From positions 2,418,001-2,482,000 of the forward strand of contig NZ_CP020562.1 of the NCBI RefSeq assembly GCF_002082565.1: a DNA stretch of 64,000 bases, in the 5' to 3' direction. This stretch comes from Halomonas sp. GT (GTDB lineage: Bacteria; Pseudomonadota; Gammaproteobacteria; Pseudomonadales; Halomonadaceae). This document shows, one piece after another, positions 48,455 through 57,100 of the stretch. Every line of letters starts with the position of its first letter. Position 1 is the first letter of the stretch. The position numbers and the translations under genes were made by a program. The notes beneath the pieces are model-generated. The model was given only the letters and a program-made list of their open reading frames with translations. It searched no databases and was not told where the DNA came from.

Positions 48455-49441
48455 ATGCGCCAGCCACTATCGACACCTAGCCCACTGCGTGAAAGTGCGC
48501 TGCGCACATTGCAAATCGAGCAAGCCGCTATCGGTGGACTTCAGGCAAAGCTTGATGAGAGCTTTGACCACGCCTGTGAACTTATCCTTGCCTGCCAGGG
48601 CCGCGTAGTGGTAACTGGCATGGGTAAGTCCGGACATATTGCGGGCAAGCTTGCCGCAACATTAGCAAGCACCGGCACGCCTGCTTTTTTTGTACACCCA
48701 GGTGAAGCCAGTCATGGCGACCTCGGTATGATCACCCGCGCAGATGTTGTACTAGCGCTCTCGAATTCTGGCGAAACCGCAGAGGTCACCGCGCTGCTTC
48801 CCCTGTTGAAACGCTTAGGAACCCCCCTTGTCAGCATGACTGGACGCCCTGGTTCCACATTAGCTAAACACGCCGATGCTCACCTTAATAGTGGCGTCGA
48901 GCGGGAAGCCTGCCCTCTCGACTTAGCGCCGACTAGCTCAACTACTGCAGCACTTGCCTTAGGCGATGCTTTAGCCGTGGCATTATTGGAGGCACGCGGC
49001 TTCACTGCGGAAGATTTCGCGCTTTCACACCCAGGCGGAAGCCTCGGCAAACGCTTACTTTTGCGTGTAAAGGATTTAATGCACAACGGATCACGCCTCC
49101 CCCAAGTAGCATTAGGCAGCCCGCTAAGGGACGCACTGCTGGAAATTACTCGCCAAGGGCTGGGATTTACCTGCGTAGTCGATAGCGAAGGACGCCTTGC
49201 CGGTGTTTATACCGACGGTGACTTACGCCGAACACTGGATCAGTTTCATGATTTACGTGATGTCCTAGTTGATGATGTTATGACACGCCCTGGAAAGCGT
49301 ATCGGCCCCGATGTGTTAGCGGCTGAAGCAGTACGCATCATGGAAGACAGTCGAATTACCGCACTGGCAGTCGTGGATGATCAGCAGCGCCCCATTGGTG
49401 CACTGCATATGCATGACTTACTTGCTAGCGGTGTCATTTAA
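48455..49441 (+). CDS. kdsD: Arabinose-5-phosphate isomerase
   Basis: Converts ribulose-5-phosphate to arabinose-5-phosphate, the first step of Kdo synthesis for LPS. ATG 48455 gives 328 residues, the usual length; the upstream in-frame ATG 48437 lacks a ribosome-binding site. A SIS domain (VVVTGMGKSGHIAGKLAATLASTG, then FFVHPGEASHGDLGMI and ALSNSGETAEV) holds the active site, with LSHPGGSLGKRLL providing the catalytic His. Two CBS domains follow (LGFTCVVDSEGRLAGVYTDGDLRR and RITALAVVDDQQRPIGALHMHDL). Confidence 0.97.
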   Translation: MRQPLSTPSPLRESALRTLQIEQAAIGGLQAKLDESFDHACELILACQGRVVVTGMGKSGHIAGKLAATLASTGTPAFFVHPGEASHGDLGMITRADVVLALSNSGETAEVTALLPLLKRLGTPLVSMTGRPGSTLAKHADAHLNSGVEREACPLDLAPTSSTTAALALGDALAVALLEARGFTAEDFALSHPGGSLGKRLLLRVKDLMHNGSRLPQVALGSPLRDALLEITRQGLGFTCVVDSEGRLAGVYTDGDLRRTLDQFHDLRDVLVDDVMTRPGKRIGPDVLAAEAVRIMEDSRITALAVVDDQQRPIGALHMHDLLASGVI

Positions 49442-49474
49442 TCGTTCTTTTCAAAAATTAATAACGGAGGCTTC

Positions 49475-50017
49475 ATGGCCCTACCTGACGCTCTACAAGA
49501 CCGGATTCGCCGCGTAAAATTACTTGCCATTGATGTTGACGGCATACTTACCGATGGTCGCCTCTATTTTCAAGCTGACGGTATCGAAATCAAAGCGTTT
49601 CATACCCAAGATGGCCATGGCCTCAAACTATTGAAGCGTGTCGGTATTCATGTTGCGTTAATTACTGGACGTGATTCCCCTATGGTCAGCCAACGTGCTG
49701 CCTCCTTGGGTATTAGCCATGTCTACCAAGGGTGTGAAGATAAACTCACTACGCTACGCGCGCTATGCCAACGCCTTGATATCACGCTAGAACAAGTTGC
49801 TTATTGTGGTGACGACCTACCAGATCTTGCTCCTATCAAACGATCTGGTGTCGGCATCACCGTCCCTAATGCTCCGGATTATATGCATACCCATGCAGAC
49901 TGGATCACCGACCGGCTTGGTGGCCACGGCGCTGTACGTGAAATCTGCGACACTTTATTGATGTCTCAAGGCCATTGGGACGCTGTCTTAGATACGTATC
50001 TACACGGCCAATCGTAA
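49475..50017 (+). CDS. kdsC: 3-deoxy-D-manno-octulosonate 8-phosphate phosphatase
   Basis: HAD-superfamily (C0-type, tetrameric) phosphatase that releases Kdo from Kdo-8-phosphate. The 180-residue protein has the nucleophile motif LLAIDVDGILTDGRLYF (DxD near residues 20-22), motif II in VALITGRDS, the Lys in CEDKLTTLRAL, and motif IV VAYCGDDLPDLAPIKRSGVG. GGAGG lies upstream of the ATG. Its stop TAA overlaps the lptC ATG. Confidence 0.97.
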   Translation: MALPDALQDRIRRVKLLAIDVDGILTDGRLYFQADGIEIKAFHTQDGHGLKLLKRVGIHVALITGRDSPMVSQRAASLGISHVYQGCEDKLTTLRALCQRLDITLEQVAYCGDDLPDLAPIKRSGVGITVPNAPDYMHTHADWITDRLGGHGAVREICDTLLMSQGHWDAVLDTYLHGQS

Positions 50018-50589
50018 TGCGCTTTTGGGTTAAGAAACGCGTTTGGATAACCGCCATGGTACTTGCCTTAGGTGGCGTGCTGGTGTGGCTAGATCCGCGC
50101 GGCCCTCAAGACCAATCAATCGACCCTGAGGCTCGCGCTCAAGAGCCCGGCCATGTATTAGAAAATGCAGAAATAACTCTGTTTGGTGACACCGGTGCTA
50201 TCCAACAATCGCTGACGACGCCACGCTTAGTCCATACCCCTCAAACGGCAATGACCGATGTCATCTCACCCAGGGCGATACTATTTGATAGCGAAGAGCG
50301 TCAATGGCTAGCGACAGCGGAGACCGGCACTCTAAATACTGACACGCAGGCACTCACTTTAGCTGGCTCAGCCCAATTACTTGCACCTGATGAAGGCTGG
50401 CAGTTGAATACAGAGTTACTACATTATGATGGCATCACCCGTCATGCTTGGAGCGATGCCGAAACCATACTTCAGCAACCGCCACAGCGCATAGACGCTA
50501 CACGTATGGATGTATGGCTGGATGATAGCCAGATCCGCTTAACCAATAACGTGCGCGGCGTTCACCCGCCTGCCACTCGTTCTCAGTAG
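50017..50589 (+). CDS. lptC: LPS export protein LptC
   Basis: Bitopic inner-membrane protein that accepts LPS from LptB2FG and passes it to LptA. ATG 50017 overlaps the kdsC stop (TAATG) and gives 190 residues. A basic start (MRFWVKKRVW) and one membrane span (ITAMVLALGGVLVWL) precede a periplasmic beta-jellyroll domain (ENAEITLFGDTGAIQQSLTTPRLVH, QALTLAGSAQLL, LTNNVRGVH). Sequence conservation is weak in this family, but the position between kdsC and lptA is decisive. Confidence 0.93.
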   Translation: MRFWVKKRVWITAMVLALGGVLVWLDPRGPQDQSIDPEARAQEPGHVLENAEITLFGDTGAIQQSLTTPRLVHTPQTAMTDVISPRAILFDSEERQWLATAETGTLNTDTQALTLAGSAQLLAPDEGWQLNTELLHYDGITRHAWSDAETILQQPPQRIDATRMDVWLDDSQIRLTNNVRGVHPPATRSQ

Positions 50590-50597
50590 GAGTCGCG

Positions 50598-51101
50598 ATG
50601 AACGCTCTTATTCGCACGGCACTCTTCGTCATTGCGCTACCCATTTCAGCGGCAGCGCTACCGGTTATGGCGCAAAGCCAAGCCCCCGTAGAAGTAGAGG
50701 CTGACCGTTTAGATCTCGATCAACGAGCAGGCACCGCTGTGTATTCTGGCAACGTCGATATTCGGCAGGGCAATATGCAGCTGCGCGGCGATCGCGTGGA
50801 GATTCAACGCAACGATGCTGGCGAACTATCGCGCGCTGTTGCAACCGGTGGACGCGCCTATATACGCAACCAGCTCGAAGACCAAGCAAGCCCAATGGAA
50901 GGCTGGGCGAAGCGCATTATTTATCATGTTGCCGAGCGTCGGGTAGAGCTAATTGACCAAGCGGAACTGACTCAGCAAGCAGACCGTTTTGAAGGTGGGC
51001 GATTAGAGTATTTTATCGACCAAGGTGTGGTTCAGGCACGTTCCGATGTTAGTGGTGGTGAACCACAACGTATCCGCATGACTCTTCAGCCGGAACAATA
51101 G
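50598..51101 (+). CDS. lptA: LPS transport periplasmic bridge protein LptA (LptH)
   Basis: Periplasmic protein forming the LPS bridge between LptC and LptD. The 167-residue precursor has a signal peptide (NALIRTALFVIALPISAAAL, cleavage near PVMAQS). The OstA/LptA repeat domain follows: EVEADRLDLDQRAGTAVYSGNVDIRQGNMQLRGDRVEI, VATGGRAYIRNQ and ADRFEGGRLEYFIDQGVVQAR. It starts 8 nt after lptC with GGAG upstream and is followed by lptB. Confidence 0.95.
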   Translation: MNALIRTALFVIALPISAAALPVMAQSQAPVEVEADRLDLDQRAGTAVYSGNVDIRQGNMQLRGDRVEIQRNDAGELSRAVATGGRAYIRNQLEDQASPMEGWAKRIIYHVAERRVELIDQAELTQQADRFEGGRLEYFIDQGVVQARSDVSGGEPQRIRMTLQPEQ

Positions 51102-51110
51102 GAGTGCCCA

Positions 51111-51905
51111 GTGGCGACAAATAACGCAGAGCCTGCACCTCAAACCACAGCCTCAGAACCAGCATCAGAAACAGCGCCGATAAAAACACTTTATGCCCAT
51201 CACTTAGCCAAAAGCTATAAACGCCGCCGTGTCGTTAAGGATATTAATCTAGAGATATCTCAAGGCAGCGTGGTAGGGCTGCTGGGGCCCAATGGCGCAG
51301 GCAAAACGACATCGTTTTATATGATCGTCGGTTTGGTAAAGTCTGACGCTGGAAAGGTTGGCATTGATGAGCTTGATTTAACCCATGCGCCCATGCATGA
51401 ACGTGCAATGGCAGGCATTGGATACTTGCCTCAGGAAGCTTCTATTTTTCGCAAACTTTCCGTCGCTGACAACATCATGGCCATTCTGGAAACTCGCAAA
51501 GAACTCGATCGTAGCGCCCGGGAGCAGCGCCTTGAGTCGCTACTGGAAGATTTCCACATCACACACATTCGTGACAACTTCGGCATGAGTCTTTCGGGCG
51601 GAGAGCGTAGACGTGTTGAGATTGCTCGCTCCCTCGCGACAGAGCCTGCCTTTATCCTGCTTGATGAGCCGTTTGCCGGCGTTGATCCAATCTCAGTGGG
51701 CGATATTAAAACGATCATTCGAGCCCTCAAAAAACGTCATATCGGCGTGTTAATTACTGACCATAACGTCAGGGAAACACTAGATATTTGCGATATCGCC
51801 TACATTGTAGGTGACGGCCATATCATCGCCAGTGGTCCACCTCAGGAAATTCTCAACAACCAGCGGGTTAGAGACGTTTATTTGGGGGCTGATTTCCGCC
51901 TGTAA
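51111..51905 (+). CDS. lptB: LPS export ABC transporter ATPase LptB
   Basis: ATPase of the LptB2FG extractor that drives LPS across the envelope. The 264-residue protein starts at GTG with AGGAG upstream, and carries an extra disordered N-terminal segment of about 25 residues (Thr/Glu/Ala/Pro-rich) before the usual LptB start. Motifs are Walker [34 protein letters not shown] (Q-loop), signature [19 protein letters not shown] and Walker [16 protein letters not shown]. The switch His is in [11 protein letters not shown]. Confidence 0.97.
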   Translation: MATNNAEPAPQTTASEPASETAPIKTLYAHHLAKSYKRRRVVKDINLEISQGSVVGLLGPNGAGKTTSFYMIVGLVKSDAGKVGIDELDLTHAPMHERAMAGIGYLPQEASIFRKLSVADNIMAILETRKELDRSAREQRLESLLEDFHITHIRDNFGMSLSGGERRRVEIARSLATEPAFILLDEPFAGVDPISVGDIKTIIRALKKRHIGVLITDHNVRETLDICDIAYIVGDGHIIASGPPQEILNNQRVRDVYLGADFRL

Positions 51906-51934
51906 ACAGTCACCTGCAGAAAAAATAGTATTGG

Positions 51935-51950
51935 TGGCATGCTTATTGCA
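51935..51950 (+). promoter_or_regulatory. Sigma-54-type (-24/-12) promoter match upstream of rpoN
   Basis: TGGCAT (51935-51940), GCTTA, TTGCA (51946-51950) fits the TGGCAC-N5-TTGCA consensus at all but one base, with the required GG-N10-GC spacing. The start would be near 51961, about 50 nt before the rpoN ATG, in the lptB-rpoN gap. It suggests autoregulation of rpoN, but chance occurrence cannot be excluded. Confidence 0.5.
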
Positions 51951-52010
51951 CTTGCACCAAGCCATAACTCGCACTAGGGTGGAGCTTTCTGATTAACGAG
52001 TGGTTCTCAG

Positions 52011-53426
52011 ATGGTCATGAAAGCTTCTCTTCAATTGCGTATCGGTACACAGCTGACCATGACACCTCAGCTGCAGCAGGCCATTGCCCTGTTACAGCTA
52101 TCAACGCTGGACCTCCGTCAAGAAATTCAGCAGGCACTTGATGCCAACCCTATGCTTGAGCAGGAAGATGAGTTCGGCGAACAGGCCGTTAGTGAACCCC
52201 AGGAAGCTGAATGGTCTGAAAGCATTCCTAACGAACTCTCTACTGACAGCGATTGGTCAGACACTTACCAAGACCTAGGCAGCCATGGTGTCAGCAGCGA
52301 AGGGCCTGACTTTGAGCGGCAAGCTGCTGGCCAAAGTTTGCATGGCCACTTACTTTGGCAACTCGCCATGACAGACTTTTCGCCACGCGACCATGCCATT
52401 GCTGAAAGCCTTATCGATGCACTGGATGCCAATGGCTACTTAACCCAGCCTCTCAATGACCTTCGCGAAGGACTTAAAGCCCAAGGACATGAAGGCCTTA
52501 GCCAACGTGAGGTTGAAACAACCTTGCTTCGTCTTCAACAGTTTGAGCCAACCGGCGTGTTTGCTCGCGACCTGCGGGAATGCTTAATGCTGCAGCTCGC
52601 TTCACTACCCGAAGATACACCGCTGCTCATGCCTGCCAAGCGGTTAGTACGTCAATTTCTTGAAGCACTCGGCAAAGATGATGTGCGTCTGCTAAAGCGG
52701 CGGTTAAGTCTGGATGATGAGCAGCTTGATGACGTAATTCGCTTGATCCGCAGCCTTGATCCTCGCCCAGGAAGTGCCTTTGGCGACACCGATGACAGCT
52801 ATGTAACGCCAGATTTAGTCGTACGCCATGACCACGAAGGATGGCACCTGGAGCTAAACCCAGAGGCGTTGCCTCGCTTACGCATTCAACCTGACTACGC
52901 AAGCCTCATCAAACGGGCTGACAAGAGCCAGGATAACCAATTTTTAAAAGAGCATCTTCAAGAAGCTCGCTGGCTCATCAAGAGCCTTTCTAGCCGAAAT
53001 GATACGCTACTGCGGGTGGGCCGAGAAATCATAGCTCGCCAGATAGGCTTTCTGGAACACGGCGAAGAAGCCATGAAACCGCTGATTTTAGCCGATATCG
53101 CAGACGCCGTAGAAATGCATGAATCCACTATTTCCAGGGTCACCACCCAGAAATACATTCATACTCCGCGCGGAGTGTTTGAACTCAAATACTTCTTTTC
53201 AAGCCAAGTAAGTAACCAGGACGGCGGTGACAGTCACTCCAGCACCGCCATCCGGGCTCGAATCAAAAAACTGGTGCAAGATGAACCGCCCGGGAAACCT
53301 CTCTCAGACAGCCGCCTCGTGTCGCTATTGGAAGAGGGTGGCATTAGTGTGGCAAGGCGAACGGTGGCCAAATATCGCGAGTCGATGGGCATACCCTCTT
53401 CAAGCGAACGCCGCCGTTTACGCTAA
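52011..53426 (+). CDS. rpoN: RNA polymerase sigma-54 factor
   Basis: Alternative sigma factor for nitrogen, motility and other activator-dependent promoters. The 471-residue protein has the Gln/Leu-rich region I (SLQLRIGTQLTMTPQLQQAIALLQLS), an acidic region II, and the core-binding domain (FEPTGVFARDLRECLMLQL). The HTH region follows (LADIADAVEMHESTISRVTTQKYIHTPRG), and the C-terminal RpoN box ARRTVAKYRE that reads the -24 element. ATG 52011 is taken; ATG 52017 is an alternative. Downstream hpf-ptsN-rapZ-ptsO is the conserved context. Confidence 0.98.
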   Translation: MVMKASLQLRIGTQLTMTPQLQQAIALLQLSTLDLRQEIQQALDANPMLEQEDEFGEQAVSEPQEAEWSESIPNELSTDSDWSDTYQDLGSHGVSSEGPDFERQAAGQSLHGHLLWQLAMTDFSPRDHAIAESLIDALDANGYLTQPLNDLREGLKAQGHEGLSQREVETTLLRLQQFEPTGVFARDLRECLMLQLASLPEDTPLLMPAKRLVRQFLEALGKDDVRLLKRRLSLDDEQLDDVIRLIRSLDPRPGSAFGDTDDSYVTPDLVVRHDHEGWHLELNPEALPRLRIQPDYASLIKRADKSQDNQFLKEHLQEARWLIKSLSSRNDTLLRVGREIIARQIGFLEHGEEAMKPLILADIADAVEMHESTISRVTTQKYIHTPRGVFELKYFFSSQVSNQDGGDSHSSTAIRARIKKLVQDEPPGKPLSDSRLVSLLEEGGISVARRTVAKYRESMGIPSSSERRRLR

Positions 53427-53523
53427 TAAAGCAGTGCTAACGAACAAAGTCTGTCTAAGGGCTTTGCAATAGCGCAAAAAGGGTTACAATCGAAGAACAG
53501 TCCGATGGATAAGGAGCACGTCA

Positions 53524-53832
53524 ATGCAAGTAAATATCACTGGTCATCACGTAGATCTGACTGACGCCTTGCGTGACTATGTAAATGAGAAGCTGGAACG
53601 CGTTGAGCGCCATTATGACAATATCACCACCGTACAAGTGACCTTATCTGTTGAAAAGGAGCGTCAGCAAGCTGCCTGCACCCTGCATGCTGCAGGTGCC
53701 GATCTACACGCAGAAGCATTAGACAACGATATGTACGCTGCGATTGATGCACTAGCGGACAAAATTGACCGTCAACTCGTTAAACACAAGGAAAAAGCAC
53801 AAGCTCGCGCCCAAGGCGCTGGCGTGCGTTAA
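53524..53832 (+). CDS. hpf: Ribosome hibernation promoting factor (short HPF)
   Basis: Binds the small-subunit decoding channel in stationary phase and promotes 100S ribosome dimers. The 102-residue length and lack of a C-terminal domain mark the short form. Sequence features are MQVNITGHHVDLTDALRDYV, LERVERHYDNITTVQVTLSVEKERQQA and DNDMYAAIDALADKIDRQLVKHKEK. AAGGAG lies upstream. The 97-nt gap after rpoN contains TACAAT (53485-53490), a possible -10 with a poor -35. Confidence 0.96.
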   Translation: MQVNITGHHVDLTDALRDYVNEKLERVERHYDNITTVQVTLSVEKERQQAACTLHAAGADLHAEALDNDMYAAIDALADKIDRQLVKHKEKAQARAQGAGVR

Positions 53833-53836
53833 CTCA

Positions 53837-54307
53837 ATGACGTTGGAAACTATTCTTCCCCCGGAGCGCGTGCTGTATGACGTCCCCGGGGGCAGCAAAA
53901 AAAGAGTGCTGGAGTTTTTCAGCACCTTTATTGCGCAAAACACGCCAAGCCTAGATAGCCAAGAAGTCTTCAGCCGCCTGATTGGTCGCGAGCGCCTGGG
54001 CAGCACTGGAATAGGCAACGGCGTTGCTATTCCTCACGCCCGTAGCCCTCATTGCAGCTCACCTATCGCTGGTTTTTTAAAGTTAGCTGAGCCCGTGGAT
54101 TTCGATGCTATCGATGGCGATCCCGTCGATCTTGTTTTCGTCCTTTTAGTTCCCGAAGAGGCAGACGACACGCACTTAGCCTTATTAGGGCAAGTAGCGT
54201 CTATCATGAACAGCGTTGACACACGTCAGCAGCTTCGTAAAGCGGCTAGCCAGCGTGAGCTATTGGACCTTATAACAGCAAAAATTCGTGAACAATCTGT
54301 TACCTAG
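53837..54307 (+). CDS. ptsN: PTS IIA-like nitrogen regulatory protein PtsN
   Basis: EIIA-Ntr, the terminal phosphate acceptor of the nitrogen phosphotransferase system; it influences potassium transport, KdpD and sigma-54-linked processes. ATG 53837, 4 nt after the hpf stop, gives 156 residues. The phosphorylated His is in GNGVAIPHARSP near residue 66. The fold is shown by LDSQEVFSRLIGRERLGSTG, VDFDAIDGDPVDLVFVLLVP and HLALLGQVASIM. The longer open frame runs back into hpf and is not used. Its phosphate donor NPr (ptsO) is encoded two genes on. Confidence 0.96.
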   Translation: MTLETILPPERVLYDVPGGSKKRVLEFFSTFIAQNTPSLDSQEVFSRLIGRERLGSTGIGNGVAIPHARSPHCSSPIAGFLKLAEPVDFDAIDGDPVDLVFVLLVPEEADDTHLALLGQVASIMNSVDTRQQLRKAASQRELLDLITAKIREQSVT

Positions 54308-54381
54308 ATGGTCCACCGCTAGACACTGCCTACTAATTTAACGTTAACCTCCATTTTTATTGGCATGCCAAGAGAAACTCT

Positions 54382-55296
54382 ATGCAACTGGTGATCATTA
54401 GCGGCCGTTCAGGGTCCGGTAAATCTATCGCCTTACAAGCGTTAGAAGATCTTGGCTATTGTGCCATCGATAATTTGCCCGCCATGCTACTCGGCTCCCT
54501 TGTGGATGAGCTTCGTGAGCAAGGCGCACGTCCCCAACTAGCGGTAAGTATCGATGCGCGTAATTTACCAGCTGCGCTAAAGCAGCTGCCAAAAATGCTT
54601 GAATCTTTGCGTCAGAAAAGCATTCACTTCCAGGTTATCTATCTAACCACCGATGCCAGAATTCTTCTTGAGCGATACTCAGCTACGCGTCGTCGTCACC
54701 CTCTTACGCGTGATAGTGACATGACGCTTGAAGAGGCCATCAATAAAGAAGAAGAAACCCTACTCGACATCCGTGATCTTGCTGACCTAATGATCGACAC
54801 ATCGCGTCTATCGGTTCATGACCTCCGCCGCAGGATAACGGATCAAGTTGCCCAACAGCGTGAAGATAGATTAACGCTGACCCTAGAGTCATTTGGCTAT
54901 AAACGCGGTGTCCCACTTGATGCCGATCTCGTCTTTGACGTGCGCTGCTTACCAAACCCCTACTGGGACCCTACGCTGCGCCAATACACTGGGCGTGACG
55001 CGAACATCATCAACTTTCTGAAGGGATATCCCGTCGTAGAAGAAATGCGCAATGATATCCAGACATGGTTGGAAAAGTGGCTACCCGCTTACCAAAATAG
55101 CCAGCGCAGTTATATGACGATTGCTATTGGCTGTACCGGCGGGCAGCACCGCTCTGTCTATATGGTGGAACAACTGGCGCAAATGCTGGTTAAACAAGCG
55201 GGAGAGGTTCAACTCCGTCATCGTGAGCTAGGCTTGCAGTACACTCTTAGTGAACAGCAGCCCTCCACATCCTCGCCTTCAACAAACGCACAATAA
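54382..55296 (+). CDS. rapZ: RNase adapter protein RapZ
   Basis: Binds the small RNA GlmZ and hands it to RNase E, linking GlcN-6-P level to cell-wall precursor supply. The 304-residue protein has the P-loop IISGRSGSGKSIALQALEDLG at residues 4-24, AIDNLPAMLLGSLVDEL, and RRHPLTRDSDMTLEEAI. The C-terminal domain contains FDVRCLPNPYWDPTLR and IAIGCTGGQHRSVYMVEQLA (GCTGGxHRSV signature). It lies between ptsN and ptsO, as in E. coli. Confidence 0.97.
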   Translation: MQLVIISGRSGSGKSIALQALEDLGYCAIDNLPAMLLGSLVDELREQGARPQLAVSIDARNLPAALKQLPKMLESLRQKSIHFQVIYLTTDARILLERYSATRRRHPLTRDSDMTLEEAINKEEETLLDIRDLADLMIDTSRLSVHDLRRRITDQVAQQREDRLTLTLESFGYKRGVPLDADLVFDVRCLPNPYWDPTLRQYTGRDANIINFLKGYPVVEEMRNDIQTWLEKWLPAYQNSQRSYMTIAIGCTGGQHRSVYMVEQLAQMLVKQAGEVQLRHRELGLQYTLSEQQPSTSSPSTNAQ

Positions 55297-55341
55297 GCAA
55301 CGCTTTTTCTTCACGACCCCACTCGGCAAAAAGGAACCAGA

Positions 55342-55611
55342 GTGCCAGAAAGAACCTTAACACTCACTAATCAGCGCGGCCTTCATGCTCGTGCAGCGAC
55401 GAAACTCGTCAAGTGTGGCCAACAGTTTTCGGCCAATATTCACGTTTACAAACAACAGCAAATGGCAGATGCGGCCAACATTATGTCGTTATTGATGCTG
55501 GCCGCTCCCTGTGGCACTGAACTTAGAATCCATGCGGAAGGCGACGACGCCGAACAAGCACTAGAGGCCATTGAAGCACTGTTCGACGCACGTTTTGATG
55601 AAGACCACTAA
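55342..55611 (+). CDS. ptsO: Nitrogen phosphotransfer protein NPr
   Basis: HPr-like carrier that passes phosphate from EI-Ntr to PtsN. The 89-residue protein starts at GTG 55342 with AAGGAACC upstream. The phospho-His is in NQRGLHARAATKLVKC (H15 or H16), and ADAANIMSLLMLAAPCGTELRIHAEGDDAEQALEAI matches the rest of the HPr fold. It is the last gene of the rpoN group and faces pmbA. Confidence 0.96.
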   Translation: MPERTLTLTNQRGLHARAATKLVKCGQQFSANIHVYKQQQMADAANIMSLLMLAAPCGTELRIHAEGDDAEQALEAIEALFDARFDEDH

Positions 55612-55663
55612 CATCAGTAAAACAGCGTCAGCCAACGTGTTAACTGAACTGTTACCTCCGTTG

Positions 55664-57004
55664 TTAGTTACCAGCGACGGTCATTGCATCAATTAGCCAG
55701 CTACCCGTGTGAATACTGCCACGGGTATCAATGTCATCACCGACAGCTACCAAACCCGCAAACATGCTATTCAAATTACTGGCAATGGTGAACTCCTCAA
55801 TAGGGTGCTGTATTTCGCCATTTTCAACCCAAAAGCCGGCAGCGCCTCGCGAATAGTCGCCTGTTACGCCGTTAACCCCCTGCCCCATTAGTTCAGTCAC
55901 CCAAATGCCACGCCCCATCTGCTTCAGCAAGTCATCGCGGGGCGTCAGCGGCGCTAACAAACGTAAATTACGCGCACCGCCAGCATTACCTGTAGATTGC
56001 ATGCCTAAGCGCCGCGCACTGTAAGCAGACAGCATATAGCTGGCAACGCTACCCTGCTCAATAAAGCGATTGTTGCGAGTCTGAACGCCCTCAGCATCAA
56101 ACGGCGAGCTAGCCGTCGCTCCGACCTCCATAGGCCGTTCTTCCAGGCCAAACCAGCTCGGGAATAGCGAGCTACCTAAACGATCACATAAGAAAGAGGA
56201 TTCGCGATAAAGCGCTCCACCTGCCAACGCCCCCATTAAGTGACCTACCAGGCCGCTGGAAAGTGACGGGTCGAATAGCACCGGGAAGGTGCCTGTTGGC
56301 GGCCGTTGAGCACCTAACCGACGTAGCGTGCGTGACGCCGCTTCGCGGCCAACCTCCGCAGGGTCTCGAAGCATGGCAGGATTACGAGCCGAAGTATAAT
56401 CGTAATCGCGCTGCATCCCCTTCTCATCCTGTGCAATCAGCATGCAGGAAAGTGAATGACTACTGCCTTTCTGGGTACCGAGGAAACCGTGGCTGTTAGC
56501 GTAAACTCGCACTCCCTCACCGCTAGATAGCGAAGCGCCTTCCGACTGGTGAATCCCCACCACATCACGCCCTGCTTTCTCACACGCCAGCGCCAAATCG
56601 ATTGCTTCGTCTGTCGTCAACGCCCATGGATAATGTACTTTAAGATCAGGCAGGTCAGTTGCCATTAGCGACGCATCTGCTAACCCTGCGGCAGGATCCT
56701 CACCTGTATAACGAGCAATTGCCAGGGCCTTCTCCACCGTGGCTTTAATTGACGCACTGCTGGCATCGGTAGACGAGGCGCTGCCCTTGCGCTGCCCAAC
56801 ATATAGCGTAATGGCAATTCCTTGATCACGTGAAAGTTCGACAGTTTCCACCTCACCAAGACGCACGCTTATCCCAAGGCCTTGATCTACACTAGCGCCG
56901 ACTTCAGCAGCATCTGCGCCTAATTTTTTTGCTAGCGCAAGTGCTTCTTCAGCGCGTTGCGTTAACAGTACCTGCTGGGCCGCTGCATCAAATGCTTGTG
57001 CCAT
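55664..57004 (-). CDS. pmbA: Metalloprotease subunit PmbA/TldE
   Basis: Partner of TldD in a heterodimeric protease that processes peptides such as microcin B17 and CcdA. ATG 57004 with AAGGAGG upstream gives 446 residues. The fold is shown by ALALAKKLGADAAEVGASVDQGLGISVRLGEVE, ASSTDASSASIKATVEKALAIARYTGEDPAAGL, and GNAGGARNLRLLAPLTPRDDLLKQMGRGIWVTELMGQGVNGVTGDYSRGAAGFWVENGEI near the end. It lacks the HExxxH motif found in TldD, as expected. It is divergent from darP. Confidence 0.95.
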   Translation of the reverse strand: MAQAFDAAAQQVLLTQRAEEALALAKKLGADAAEVGASVDQGLGISVRLGEVETVELSRDQGIAITLYVGQRKGSASSTDASSASIKATVEKALAIARYTGEDPAAGLADASLMATDLPDLKVHYPWALTTDEAIDLALACEKAGRDVVGIHQSEGASLSSGEGVRVYANSHGFLGTQKGSSHSLSCMLIAQDEKGMQRDYDYTSARNPAMLRDPAEVGREAASRTLRRLGAQRPPTGTFPVLFDPSLSSGLVGHLMGALAGGALYRESSFLCDRLGSSLFPSWFGLEERPMEVGATASSPFDAEGVQTRNNRFIEQGSVASYMLSAYSARRLGMQSTGNAGGARNLRLLAPLTPRDDLLKQMGRGIWVTELMGQGVNGVTGDYSRGAAGFWVENGEIQHPIEEFTIASNLNSMFAGLVAVGDDIDTRGSIHTGSWLIDAMTVAGN

Positions 57005-57059
57005 ATTGGCCTCCTTTTCGCCTGAATCGCATTGGCGGATCAATGTTGTGGTCGCAGCC

Positions 57060-57068
57060 TGATATAAT
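57060..57068 (+). promoter_or_regulatory. Extended -10 promoter of darP
   Basis: TGATATAAT is a perfect extended -10 (TGnTATAAT). No good -35 is seen, which this promoter class can do without. The start would be near 57075, about 25 nt before the darP ATG. Confidence 0.5.
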
Positions 57069-57100
57069 GCTGCAAACGAAACTAATTAGTGAGTTCTAGT

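Noticed and set aside
53465..53490. Possible hpf promoter with TACAAT
   Set aside because: The -10 is good but no acceptable -35 lies at 16-18 nt, so it is mentioned only under hpf.
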